A program made the position numbers and the translations under genes. This document shows, piece by piece, positions 1-7,376 of a stretch of DNA of 53,260 nt (its first letter is position 1; each line of letters begins with the position of its first letter). The notes beneath the pieces were generated by a model. The model had not been told where the DNA came from, made no database searches, and worked only from the letters and a program-made list of their open reading frames with translations. This stretch comes from Clostridium lacusfryxellense (GTDB taxonomy: Bacteria > Bacillota > Clostridia > Clostridiales > Clostridiaceae): assembly GCF_018861735.1 (NCBI RefSeq), contig NZ_JAHLEB010000035.1, positions 1 to 53,260 of the forward strand, read 5' to 3'.

Positions 1-111
1 ATGATGTTTTCTTATTGATAAAGTGAATTTATAGTGGTAATCTGACGTAAATCAGTTACTAGTAATAGAAATAAAACGCCTTTTCAATTAGGTATAATTT
101 GACGTTTAACA
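1..111. mobile_element. Left inward-facing transposon-like end
   Basis: Read on the minus strand from 111, this begins TGTTAAACGTCAAATTATA and matches the right end of the window (53150-53260 read on plus) with no gap, about 92 of 111 bases. The first 19 bases from the terminus are identical in both copies. ACGTCA-type boxes recur inside. The TGT terminus and the highest conservation both lie at 111, beside a cut gene, so the element body would lie to the left, outside the window. Ends with several internal boxes and TGT termini are typical of Tn7/Tn552/Mu-type DDE transposons; no transposase is visible to prove the family. Confidence 0.7.
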
Positions 112-833
112 TTGCAGTAATTGCAAAGGTTTTTCCAAATCATCCATCTCTAGATTTAGCTATAGAATATTGGTGTTCACATATAAACAATGAAGGTTCT
201 TTGCAAGATGGAGACATGCTATCAGCTGAGGGATCGTATACTGTAGCGTATCCACTTGCAGTTTTAGCCAAACTGCGAAATAGAGATGATTTAGCTAAAC
301 TTGCAATTAGGCAACTGATGATTGCAAAAGAAAAACTCGCAGATGGTGATAAGTTACATCTAAGGACTTTTTCAGACAATACCCATAGTTTTACTAATTG
401 GGGAAGAGCTTATTCATGGTATATGTTAGGACTGGTGCATACGATAATTGAACTTGATGGTAGATATGATGTTAATGAACTAAAGAAGGAGTTTGTGAGA
501 ATATCAGACCTTGCATTATCATTTCAGCAAAAGGATGGACTATGGTGCTGCTTTGTAGATGATGTATCAACGCTTATAGATAATTCTTGTTCTGCAGGGA
601 TTGCAGCAGCTATTGCGCTTGGCATAAAAAACAATATACTTCCTAATAAATATTTAATTTTCGTAAAGAGTACACTAGAGGCATTGCAGACATATTTTAC
701 TCCAGATGGACTGCTGACTGGAGTGGCTCAAAGCAATAAAGGTGGAGAAGAACTACAAAGAAGTGGTTATAGAGTAATATCACAGATGGCTATGGGGTTA
801 ATGGCTTTATTAGTTAGAAATAGTAATGAATGA
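112..833 (+). pseudogene. GH105/GH88-type unsaturated glycuronyl hydrolase, 5'-truncated
   Basis: This is the C-terminal two thirds of an alpha6/alpha6-barrel hydrolase of the GH88/GH105 kind, which removes unsaturated uronic acid from pectin or glycosaminoglycan fragments left by lyases. Recognisable family segments are WGRAYSWYMLGL, the DNSCSAGIAAAIALG stretch and the C-terminal GLLTGVAQ ... GGEELQRSGYRVISQMAMGL block. About 240 residues remain of a usual 350-380. Coding similarity starts exactly where the transposon-like end stops. The nearest start codon is a TTG at 99 inside that end with no convincing ribosome site, so expression is doubtful. It runs tail to tail into the AraC gene at 841. 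In Bacillus, GH105 genes sit with yesMN-type regulators, the same gene class cut at the other edge of this window. Confidence 0.8.
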
Positions 834-840
834 TATATAG

Positions 841-1692
841 TCATTTAGATAATGTATAGTATTTTTTGTAAGCCTTATAATAATTGGATAGATTGTTAAA
901 ACCACTTTCCATTGCAATCTCTGTAATAGACTTATGGGTAGTATTTATAAGCTCTAATGCATGATTTATTCTTAATCTGATTATATACTCTTTAAAAGAT
1001 AAACCTAAAGTATTACTGAAGAATGTAGAGAAATAGCTAATACTCATACATGCTATAGAAGCTCCTTGAGCTAATCTTATATCATTAATATAATTAGAGT
1101 TTATAAATTCAAGAGTTGAGTTTAATCGTTCTATCTTACCTTGCTTTATATGAACATCTTCAAAAGCTTTAGTGTTATCCTGAAAATGCCTTATTAGGGT
1201 CGTTATTATTTCAAGAAGTTTTGCTTTGAGCATAAGCTTATAACCGATTTGTTTATTTTCATATTCTATTGACATTGATATAAGTAAATCAAAAATATTC
1301 TTAGTTGCAGGGTTGTTATGTGGAAGTTTGTTACTAAAATTAGTAATCTTTTTTGAAAATGGTTCTAAATATTGATAATCGAAAATATTAGTTTCTCCAG
1401 ACCAGATAAGAGAAGAAGAAAATAGTAATACCGGCTGAATCATATTTTCAGGTGGAAAGACTTCCCAGCAGTGAGGTTCTAATGAGTTAACTATTATTAC
1501 GTCACCAGGTTCCATAATATATTTTTTCCCATTCACAACATAAAATCCACGACCTTTTTTAACATAAGAAATCTCTATGCAATCATGCCAATGGAAGATT
1601 GGAGATTCTAAGTGGTCAGGTTCAATTATAGCTGTGTGTATTTTAAGCGGGAAAGTTGAATCAAGTTTTATATTTTCTTTAATTATTTGCAT
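841..1692 (-). CDS. AraC family transcriptional regulator (cupin + HTH)
   Basis: 283-residue one-component regulator. An N-terminal cupin-like sensing domain (FHWHDCIEISYVKKGRGFYVV, then a PGDVIIVNSLEPHCWEV stretch around residues 30-80) would bind a sugar or derivative. The C-terminal 100 residues carry two helix-turn-helix motifs ending in MESGFNNLSNYYKAYKKY. The start follows GAAGGTGATTCT. It lies just downstream of another AraC gene on the same strand (26 bp gap to 1718), so the two may be cotranscribed. The C-terminus is short (ends YYTLSK), lacking the usual SPxxYR, so it may be slightly trimmed. Target genes are unknown; the TIM-barrel gene at 3334 and the cut hydrolase at 112 are the nearest candidates. 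Confidence 0.88.
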   Translation of the reverse strand: MQIIKENIKLDSTFPLKIHTAIIEPDHLESPIFHWHDCIEISYVKKGRGFYVVNGKKYIMEPGDVIIVNSLEPHCWEVFPPENMIQPVLLFSSSLIWSGETNIFDYQYLEPFSKKITNFSNKLPHNNPATKNIFDLLISMSIEYENKQIGYKLMLKAKLLEIITTLIRHFQDNTKAFEDVHIKQGKIERLNSTLEFINSNYINDIRLAQGASIACMSISYFSTFFSNTLGLSFKEYIIRLRINHALELINTTHKSITEIAMESGFNNLSNYYKAYKKYYTLSK

Positions 1693-1717
1693 AGAATCAC
1701 CTTCAAATCACAAATTT

Positions 1718-2518
1718 TTATCGCTTTATAAACTCAGATGGGTTCATACCTGTCTTTTTTTTGAATAATCGGCTAAAGTAGTATATATCATGGTATCCGA
1801 CTGTATCAGAGGCCTCACTTACATTGCAGTTACCACTTAGAAGAAGATCACGGGCTTTATTTATACGTATATGATTTTGATATTGTACGGTAGTAAAGCC
1901 TGTTATTTTTTTAAAGAGCAAACGAAAGTGTGAAGGGCTAAGGTCAGATAGTTTTGCGAGTTCCTCCACTGAATAATTGTTAGCATGATTAGCTTGAATC
2001 ATATTCGCTATTTTTTCAATAGTTTGATAGTGAGTTATATCCCAGGAAGCAGAGTTGTTCTCTTTTATAAGGTAATATAACATATCCATTATAAATGATC
2101 TAGATTTAATTAAATATCCAGGCCTTTTTCCTGTCCAGGTATTGTTGAGCCCAGACATTAAGGAGGTCATGTGATATGAGGTTGGGGATGATACTATGGG
2201 GCTAAAGGATTCAAATTTTGATTTACTCCATTCATCTGCAAATTCAACATTAAATGAAATTGTATAGAAGTGCCAAGGATTTCGTGGATTACTAAAGGCA
2301 GTATGCAAAAAACCCTTCTTAAAGAATATGATGTCTCCTTTTTTAACGTTATAACTTTTGTTATTAAATAAATAGGTTGCTTCGCCATCAATGACATAGG
2401 CGAGAATATAAAGGTCAGCATGTAATATATTGCTAATTTTCCAATCGGCATTTGGTAACCTTTCAGCTACATGACCAATTGTGGTGACTAAAAAATCATA
2501 ATCATTTTGAGTTTTCAT
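1718..2518 (-). CDS. AraC family transcriptional regulator
   Basis: 266 residues from the ATG at 2518, which sits 5 bases after GGAGG; a longer in-frame GTG start four codons upstream overlaps that ribosome site and is less likely. The N-terminal cupin domain (residues about 25-110, with the turn KKGDIIFFKKGFLHTAFSN) would sense ligand. The C-terminus has the complete AraC double HTH (LAKLSDLSPSHFRLLFKKITG ... VGYHDIYYFSRLFKKKTGMNPSEF). It probably heads a two-regulator transcript with the gene at 841. It diverges, across a long 0.8 kb spacer, from the sugar isomerase/epimerase-like gene at 3334, a layout repeated across the window for AraC-enzyme pairs. Confidence 0.9.
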   Translation of the reverse strand: MKTQNDYDFLVTTIGHVAERLPNADWKISNILHADLYILAYVIDGEATYLFNNKSYNVKKGDIIFFKKGFLHTAFSNPRNPWHFYTISFNVEFADEWSKSKFESFSPIVSSPTSYHMTSLMSGLNNTWTGKRPGYLIKSRSFIMDMLYYLIKENNSASWDITHYQTIEKIANMIQANHANNYSVEELAKLSDLSPSHFRLLFKKITGFTTVQYQNHIRINKARDLLLSGNCNVSEASDTVGYHDIYYFSRLFKKKTGMNPSEFIKR

Positions 2519-2940
2519 AAAAACCTCCACGAATGTAGTATTATTAAAACTTTATTTTTCTATTTTTGTAATCTTAAACATTATATTGTTCCTTTACCTT
2601 TCTTCATTTCTATACCATGATAAATTGCATTATTTTTTAAGTTTCATATTATTAATGCATGTAAACTTTAAAATAATACACCACATCCTGTATTATTAAT
2701 ATAATAACCTTTACCTTCATAATATTCAATAACAATTACTAAATATGATTTTAAAGATGCTTTAACAGTAAAAGGTGGAGCTGATATGAATATTATGAAC
2801 ATTCATAATTTATTCATAAAATATATAATTTTAACCTTATTATTGTATACTTTACACCTTAACAATAAAGCACTTAGTTATATAATTATATTAAAGTAAA
2901 CGTAAACAAAATTTAAACATTGAAAGGCGGTTGTTTGTTT

Positions 2941-3270
2941 GACATCTTCATTGATTAAAAAACAGTCAAGATTGATCCAAACACTATTATAAAAAAACTA
3001 CTTTTAAAAAAGAATTAAGAAAGAATGGACCATTTTTTATTATAATATTAAAGAATACTTTTCCATTTGTTTTTGTAATTACACTTCTAAATAACTGGGA
3101 ACTAGATAGAAATGTCTTAGTTGACTTACACAATAAATACGGAATTTGTTCGTACAAGATGGATGGAATCAAGTTTACCTCAAAAGTGGGTGAAGAAAAT
3201 TTATCTGAAACTAAGAGCAAGAAAAACAATAAATATAACACAAAAAGCAAAGAAATTGTATATGTAATAT
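2941..3270 (+). pseudogene. Degenerate remnant, possible permease start and GH36-like piece
   Basis: After AAAGGCGG a TTG start at 2940 gives MTSSLIKKQSRLIQTLL then a stop. Another plus frame, open from about 2975 to 3270, continues with KKELRKNGPFFIII, resembling the first membrane segment of a sugar ABC permease. The same frame then reads NNWELDRNVLVDLHNKYG ... YKMDGIKFTSKVGEENL, which looks like the segment around the nucleophile (K-x-D-G) of GH36-type alpha-galactosidases. The simplest reading is two gene stubs joined by deletion. Assignments rest on short motifs only. Confidence 0.3.
3218..3250. repeat. 33-bp dispersed repeat, copy 1
   Basis: CAAGAAAAACAATAAATATA... here matches 21882-21914 in the same orientation at 31 of 33 bases. 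The second copy lies just upstream of the AraC gene at 21016. It may be a shared piece of regulator upstream DNA left by rearrangement; the A-rich composition makes chance similarity possible. Confidence 0.4.
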
Positions 3271-3333
3271 AATATAATTAGTAAAAAGCATAGAAAATAG
3301 TCTTAATTATTTATTTGAGAGGATGGGAATTGT

Positions 3334-4185
3334 ATGACTTATTCAGGATTTGCCGATGAGGCAGGACAAGACATTGAAACGCAGATAAAAGCAACTAAAG
3401 ATATTGGATGGAGTAATATTGAAGCTCGTGATATAGACGGAGTAAATATTACTGATATGTCTGAGGAAAAATTTGAAGAAATTTGTGGTAAACTTAATGA
3501 CGCTAAAGTAAATATTCACTGTTTTGGAAGTGCTGTTGCAAATTCAAGAAAAGAAGTAAGAAACGCAGAAGATGTTTTATATTCTAGAGAGGCATTAAAA
3601 CGTGCTATTCCAAGAATGCAAATTCTAGGTACTAAGATTATAAGAGGTATGGCATTTAAACAAGCTTTAGATGTAATTCCAGATAGCCCAGAGATTGAAA
3701 AGATTATATTTGATAACATCAGTTATATGGTAAAAATGTGCGAAGATGCAGGTATTATATATCTATGTGAGAATTGTAGTGATTATTCTGCATTATCTTA
3801 CCATCATGCATTAAGACTAGTAGATAAAATTAATTCACCTGCATTTAAGCTTATATATGATATGGGCAACACTGTTGGAGCTGATAACCGTATAGGAAAC
3901 TCTCCTTATGCTAAGCAAAGTGCTTGGGAATTTTACGATAATGTAAAAGAATTTATTTATCATGTGCATATAAAAGATTCATTTATAGATAGTGAATCTA
4001 AGGCGAAGATACATACTTTTCCTGGTGAGGGTAGCGCAGAGGTTAAGCGAATTGTAGCAGATCTTATAAAAAGAGGTTATGATGGTGGGTTTTCTATAGA
4101 ACCTCATATGTATAATGGCAGTGAGGGGTATGTTGAATATGGAAGAAGGTTTATGAATATTATTAAGGAAATTAAGTCTAAGTAG
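3334..4185 (+). CDS. Sugar phosphate isomerase/epimerase family TIM-barrel protein
   Basis: 283-residue member of the xylose-isomerase-like (AP endonuclease 2) TIM-barrel family, which includes epimerases, IolE/IolI-type inositol enzymes and keto-glycoside lyases. Likely metal ligands lie in the family positions LCENCSD (about residue 148), YDMGN (about 177), HVHIKD (about 210) and the final SIEPHM (about 251). There is no signal peptide, so it is cytoplasmic. The start follows GAGAGGATGG. It stands alone, followed by a strong hairpin terminator, and diverges from two AraC genes that may control it. The substrate cannot be read from sequence; two other members of the family (27625, 30442) sit beside oxidoreductases. 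Confidence 0.85.
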   Translation: MTYSGFADEAGQDIETQIKATKDIGWSNIEARDIDGVNITDMSEEKFEEICGKLNDAKVNIHCFGSAVANSRKEVRNAEDVLYSREALKRAIPRMQILGTKIIRGMAFKQALDVIPDSPEIEKIIFDNISYMVKMCEDAGIIYLCENCSDYSALSYHHALRLVDKINSPAFKLIYDMGNTVGADNRIGNSPYAKQSAWEFYDNVKEFIYHVHIKDSFIDSESKAKIHTFPGEGSAEVKRIVADLIKRGYDGGFSIEPHMYNGSEGYVEYGRRFMNIIKEIKSK

Positions 4186-4213
4186 TTTAGAAAATGTTTT
4201 CTTAACATTATAT

Positions 4214-4250
4214 AACCATGCAAAGAATTTACTTTGCATGGTTATTTGTT
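4214..4250 (+). terminator. Intrinsic terminator after TIM-barrel gene
   Basis: Perfect 12-bp stem (AACCATGCAAAG / CTTTGCATGGTT) with a 6-base loop followed by ATTTGTTT, 28 bases after the stop codon. Confidence 0.8.
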
Positions 4251-4298
4251 TAATTAACGATTGAATTCACTGAAGTTAATTCAGTTATTAAAACAATA

Positions 4299-4333
4299 AA
4301 AGCTAAGGTGGAAAATAACTCCACCTTAGCTTT
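4299..4333. terminator. Second strong hairpin
   Basis: Perfect 14-bp stem (AAAGCTAAGGTGGA / TCCACCTTAGCTTT) with a 7-base loop. No long T-run follows on plus, so it may act as a back-up terminator, serve minus-strand transcripts arriving from 4723, or be a relic of deleted genes. Confidence 0.55.
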
Positions 4334-4405
4334 AAATATTGTCATAATCTTTGACATTTAACAAATAAAATTCTTTATATATTAAAATAGGGAGGACAAT
4401 TGTCT

Positions 4406-4590
4406 ATGAAAAAATCATGGGTACAGGACAGCTTGAAGCCGAAATATAAATATTACTATCTAAAAAAATACCCGCAAAAAAGGAGGCCACTGAAAAACTA
4501 TATAAAAAAGCTGCAGAACTTATTGTGAAACGTATAAATGGTAATTATGAAGGGATTAAACAGATAATAAATTTTGCGATTCAAGGCTAG
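4406..4590 (+). pseudogene. Small or degenerate frame of unknown kind
   Basis: A good ribosome site (GGGAGGA, 4390-4396) precedes an ATG at 4406 opening a 40-codon lysine/tyrosine-rich frame that stops at 4528. In a neighbouring frame the last part reads IPAKKEATEKLYKKAAELIV then KRINGNYEGIKQIINFAIQG before a stop at 4590. That second reading looks like a natural protein C-terminus more than the first does, suggesting a frameshifted stub of a lost gene. I do not recognise the family. Confidence 0.3.
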
Positions 4591-4723
4591 CGCCTAAGTA
4601 ACTAAATAAATCTTCCATGGTCTCTTTTGGAATATTAGAAAAATAAGTTTGATTTATAAAATGAAAAAGCATATGCGTATCAGGATCTAGGGTATCCATG
4701 GTATAAACACAATTTTCTTCCAT
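4556..4723 (-). CDS. Possible 55-residue small protein
   Basis: ATG at 4723 preceded at 8 bases by GGGAG (RBS complement 4732-4736). The frame gives 55 residues beginning MEENCVYTMDTLDPDTHMLF and containing NIPKETMEDLFSYLG, acidic and without a membrane segment. Its 3' part overlaps the degenerate plus-strand frame ending at 4590. I do not recognise it. The ribosome site and balanced composition argue for a real gene; its size and position in a debris zone argue against. Confidence 0.35.
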   Translation of the reverse strand: MEENCVYTMDTLDPDTHMLFHFINQTYFSNIPKETMEDLFSYLGASLESQNLLSV

Positions 4724-4895
4724 TCATATAACTCCCTACAAATACTACCTAATTATCCAGTTTATTTCAAAACAAACTAATTTCAAAATAGCAGTATAGC
4801 ACAATAATTAGACATTATAAAACAAGAAGACTAAATTAAATTAAGCTATAATTATGGTAACAACATATAAGAAAAATAAATAAGGAGTTGTTATT

Positions 4896-5291
4896 ATAAA
4901 TAAAAAATATGACTTTTCAGCTGAAATTAAATTCACAAATACCTATAAAAAATATAAAGAAGCCCATATTGCAAATGGTTTGACTGCTTTGCTTAATTCC
5001 CTAGTTAAATTGAAATCTGAAATACATGCAGGTGCTGTTCAAAATATGATGTTTTCACCAGAATTATTTAAAAACAATGGAGTTATTATAAAAAGTGTAT
5101 TAAAGAGCTACTTTCAAAATGGTGGCACGCAAGCAATGATATCTGTAGTTAATAAAAATGATCTTCAGAAGGCGATGATTGAACCAGAAAATTACAGCAA
5201 TTTGTTTGTTCGTGTGGAAGGTTTTAGTGCTAGGTTTGTTACGTTAGCTCGAGAGGTACAACTTGAAATATTAAGTCGAACACATTATTAA
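4896..5291 (+). pseudogene. Glycyl radical enzyme reduced to N-terminus plus radical domain
   Basis: The frame reads NKKYDFSAEIKFTNTYKKYK (compare the start of the enzyme at 36699) and then jumps, in frame, at NGLTALLNS to the C-terminal glycyl radical domain. Roughly 600 residues, including the catalytic Cys, are deleted. The last 103 residues are about 61% identical (63/103 by hand) to the C-terminus of the 36699 enzyme. The radical Gly is kept in VRVEGFSARF, with Glu replacing the preceding Gly. AAGGAG (4882-4887) lies 8 bases before ATA at 4896, where ATG is expected, so the start codon seems mutated. The layout recalls GrcA (YfiD), a stand-alone radical domain that repairs pyruvate formate-lyase. 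A dead deletion product is the simpler reading. The activase follows 16 bp downstream. Confidence 0.7.
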
Positions 5292-5307
5292 GTTAGGGGA
5301 TGAATAA

Positions 5308-6219
5308 ATGATTAAAAAAGGTAATATATTTGATATACAAAGATTCTCCTTATACGATGGACCAGGTATACGAACTACGGTTTTCCTTAAGGGATGCCCA
5401 CTTCGTTGCATATGGTGTCATAATCCAGAATCTTGGCATTTAAAATCTCAACTTATGTTTAACAAGGAAAAATGTACGAATTGTGGGGAATGTTCTTTAG
5501 TATGTCCTACTGGGGCGCAAATCATGAAAAATAATATACATGAATTCTTACAGCAAAAATGTAATAAAAGTTTTAAGTGTGTTGATGTTTGTTCTTATGG
5601 TGCTTTAAAAATATCAGGTCTTGAAAAAGATGTTCAAGCTGTTATGAAAGAGGTGGCAGCAGATATTACTTATTATGATAATTCTGGCGGTGGACTTACT
5701 ATATCAGGAGGAGAACCAACTGTTCAATGGGAGTTTACACTTGAACTATTAAAGGTAGCTAAGCAAATGAATATTCATACAGCAATTGAAACTTGTGGAT
5801 TTGGGCAGCAGGAAGTTTTCAATAAAATTAGAAACTACACGGATCTTTTTCTTTTTGATATTAAAGACACAGGCAGTGCTCGTCATGAAAAATTAACTGG
5901 AGTTTCAAATATAAAAATACTTAAAAATCTTGATTTTTTATATAATCAAGGATCAGAAATTATACTTAGATGCCCAATGATTCCAGGAATTAATGATACA
6001 ACAGAGCATCTTCGTGGAATTTCAGCGTTGTCAAGAAAATATCCCAATTTAAAAGGAATAGAGATTTTACCGTATCATGACATGGGAAGAGGCAAATGGA
6101 AAGAGATGCAAGTAAAATATACACTTGAAGGTTTAAAAATGCCAGATGATAAAACTAAGAAGGGTTGGATGGATACACTTATTAGAAAGATGGGTTGCCA
6201 TAATGCAGTGCTTTTATAA
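5308..6219 (+). CDS. Glycyl radical enzyme activating enzyme (radical SAM)
   Basis: 303 residues. The radical SAM CxxxCxxC motif is at Cys30, Cys34 and Cys37 (KGCPLRCIWCHNPES); that cluster cleaves S-adenosylmethionine to abstract hydrogen from the glycine of a partner enzyme. An inserted ferredoxin-like region follows: Cys56, 59, 62 and 66 form a normal 4Fe-4S set, but the second set shows only Cys85, Cys91 and Cys95 (C-x5-C-x3-C), one short of the usual four. GGG and SGGEP SAM-binding motifs are present near residues 128-138. It follows the gutted glycyl radical gene by 16 bp and ends at a terminator. Its natural partner here is broken, so it may serve the intact enzyme at 36699, which has no activase beside it. 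Confidence 0.92.
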   Translation: MIKKGNIFDIQRFSLYDGPGIRTTVFLKGCPLRCIWCHNPESWHLKSQLMFNKEKCTNCGECSLVCPTGAQIMKNNIHEFLQQKCNKSFKCVDVCSYGALKISGLEKDVQAVMKEVAADITYYDNSGGGLTISGGEPTVQWEFTLELLKVAKQMNIHTAIETCGFGQQEVFNKIRNYTDLFLFDIKDTGSARHEKLTGVSNIKILKNLDFLYNQGSEIILRCPMIPGINDTTEHLRGISALSRKYPNLKGIEILPYHDMGRGKWKEMQVKYTLEGLKMPDDKTKKGWMDTLIRKMGCHNAVLL

Positions 6220-6222
6220 GAC

Positions 6223-6256
6223 GAAAACACCCTCAAATATTGATGGTGTTTTCAAT
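6223..6256. terminator. Bidirectional terminator
   Basis: GAAAACACC / GGTGTTTTC stem with further pairing around the ATATT loop. It is shared by the activase gene (plus) and the AraC gene (minus) that converge here. Confidence 0.75.
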
Positions 6257-6281
6257 TTTAAAAAATACTTGGTTAAAGGCC

Positions 6282-7172
6282 TTATATATTTTTCATAAGA
6301 ATTTCTTTTCTGTAAGCGGATGGAGATGACCCGCTGTAGCTTTTAAAAATTTTATTAAAGTAATTTAAGCTTGAAAATCCTGTTTCAGACATTATTTGTA
6401 TAATGCTCTTTTTTGAGGTAAGCAAAAGCTTTTCTGCATTTTTAATTCTAACAAAATTCAGGTATTGTATAAAAGTTTTACCTGTTGCAGCTTTAAACAA
6501 TCTACAAAAATAATGATAATTTAGAGATAATTCTTTACAAGCCATTTCAACCGTAATAGGTTCATAGTAATAATTCTCAACTAATTTTAAAGCTTTATTA
6601 AGTTTTGAGAGCATATCTTTATTTTTATTGAGTATATCTAGTGATGAAAAATTAATAATGTTGTTTCTATATAAAATAGTTATAATTCTGTAAAGGCAAG
6701 ATTTAATATACATTTCATAAGCAATCTCTTTTTTTACGATTTCTGATTGTATTTCAATTATTAAATTTGTTACATTAATATGTTGATGTAAATATTTAAT
6801 ATCAAGTAACTGATAGTCAAAGGTATTTTCGTTCAAAAAGGGTACAAGATATTTATAATCGGAGAGCAAAGTATTTCCTAAAATTAGACATGGGTCAAAC
6901 TGTAGTAGATACATTTCTACAATGTTCTTGTTATCATTTACTATTGATGAATGAGCTATCATTCCATTTATTAAAAGTACATTACCGCTATTAACCTTAA
7001 TTGTATCGTTATTTATAACAAACTCCATCTCGCCTTTTGTAACATATACCAATTCCATCTCTTTATGTAAATGAGGACTAGAAGATAAATCTTCCATAGA
7101 ATTAATTGTAACACTAGCTCTAATTGGGAATTCTGGATCTGAAATTTTTATATATTCTCTTTTAATCTCCAT
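6282..7172 (-). CDS. AraC family transcriptional regulator
   Basis: 296 residues from the ATG at 7172, chosen because GGATGG lies 7 bases upstream; a longer frame to 7244 would add a hydrophobic 24-residue leader without a ribosome site. The N-terminal cupin (HLHKEMELVYVTKGEMEFVI, about residues 30-70) and the C-terminal double HTH (ELSLNYHYFCRLFKAATGKTF ... ETGFSSLNYFNKIFKSYSGSSPSAYR) are complete. It closely resembles the AraC protein at 23403 (both have the YHYFCRLFK/YYYFCRVFK helix and the DPEFPIRA/DPSFPIKT opening), suggesting duplication within the locus. It diverges from the GH94-like gene at 7377, its likely target. Confidence 0.92.
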   Translation of the reverse strand: MEIKREYIKISDPEFPIRASVTINSMEDLSSSPHLHKEMELVYVTKGEMEFVINNDTIKVNSGNVLLINGMIAHSSIVNDNKNIVEMYLLQFDPCLILGNTLLSDYKYLVPFLNENTFDYQLLDIKYLHQHINVTNLIIEIQSEIVKKEIAYEMYIKSCLYRIITILYRNNIINFSSLDILNKNKDMLSKLNKALKLVENYYYEPITVEMACKELSLNYHYFCRLFKAATGKTFIQYLNFVRIKNAEKLLLTSKKSIIQIMSETGFSSLNYFNKIFKSYSGSSPSAYRKEILMKNI

Positions 7173-7376
7173 TGATGCACCATCCTTTATAAAAGTCACA
7201 ATTGATACAATTACTAAGCACAATATGTGTAGAATTATCAGCATATAAGTTTATACTTATATTATATACTATATCATTATAAGATGAAATTTATAATGAT
7301 AAAAAATATTATATTATAAATAAAAACTATAAGTAAGGATTAAATATGGAGAGAAATGTAGAGGGGAGATTATAAT

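Larger units (their letters stand above)
2519..3333. other. Long AT-rich spacer with gene debris
   Basis: This 0.8 kb region separates the AraC gene at 1718 from the TIM-barrel gene at 3334. The part up to about 2930 holds no convincing frame and presumably the divergent promoters. A weak catabolite-repression-like site (AGTAAACGTAAACA, two mismatches to the Firmicute cre consensus by hand) lies near 2886. The part from about 2941 holds remnants described separately. Confidence 0.5.

Noticed and set aside
99-833. A complete gene starting at TTG 99
   Set aside because: The first codons lie in the transposon-like end, no ribosome site precedes them, and about 130 residues of the family are missing.
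2987-3250. Minus-strand 87-residue hydrophobic frame
   Set aside because: No ribosome site or family resemblance; the opposite strand gives more protein-like sequence, so it looks like a shadow.
5200-5250. Loss of the radical glycine in the mini glycyl radical protein (VRVEGFSARF)
   Set aside because: The radical residue is the second Gly of the usual VRVGG, and it is retained; only the preceding Gly became Glu.
7172-7244. Upstream start giving the AraC protein a hydrophobic leader
   Set aside because: No ribosome site there, while GGATGG is well placed before the ATG at 7172; AraC regulators are cytoplasmic.
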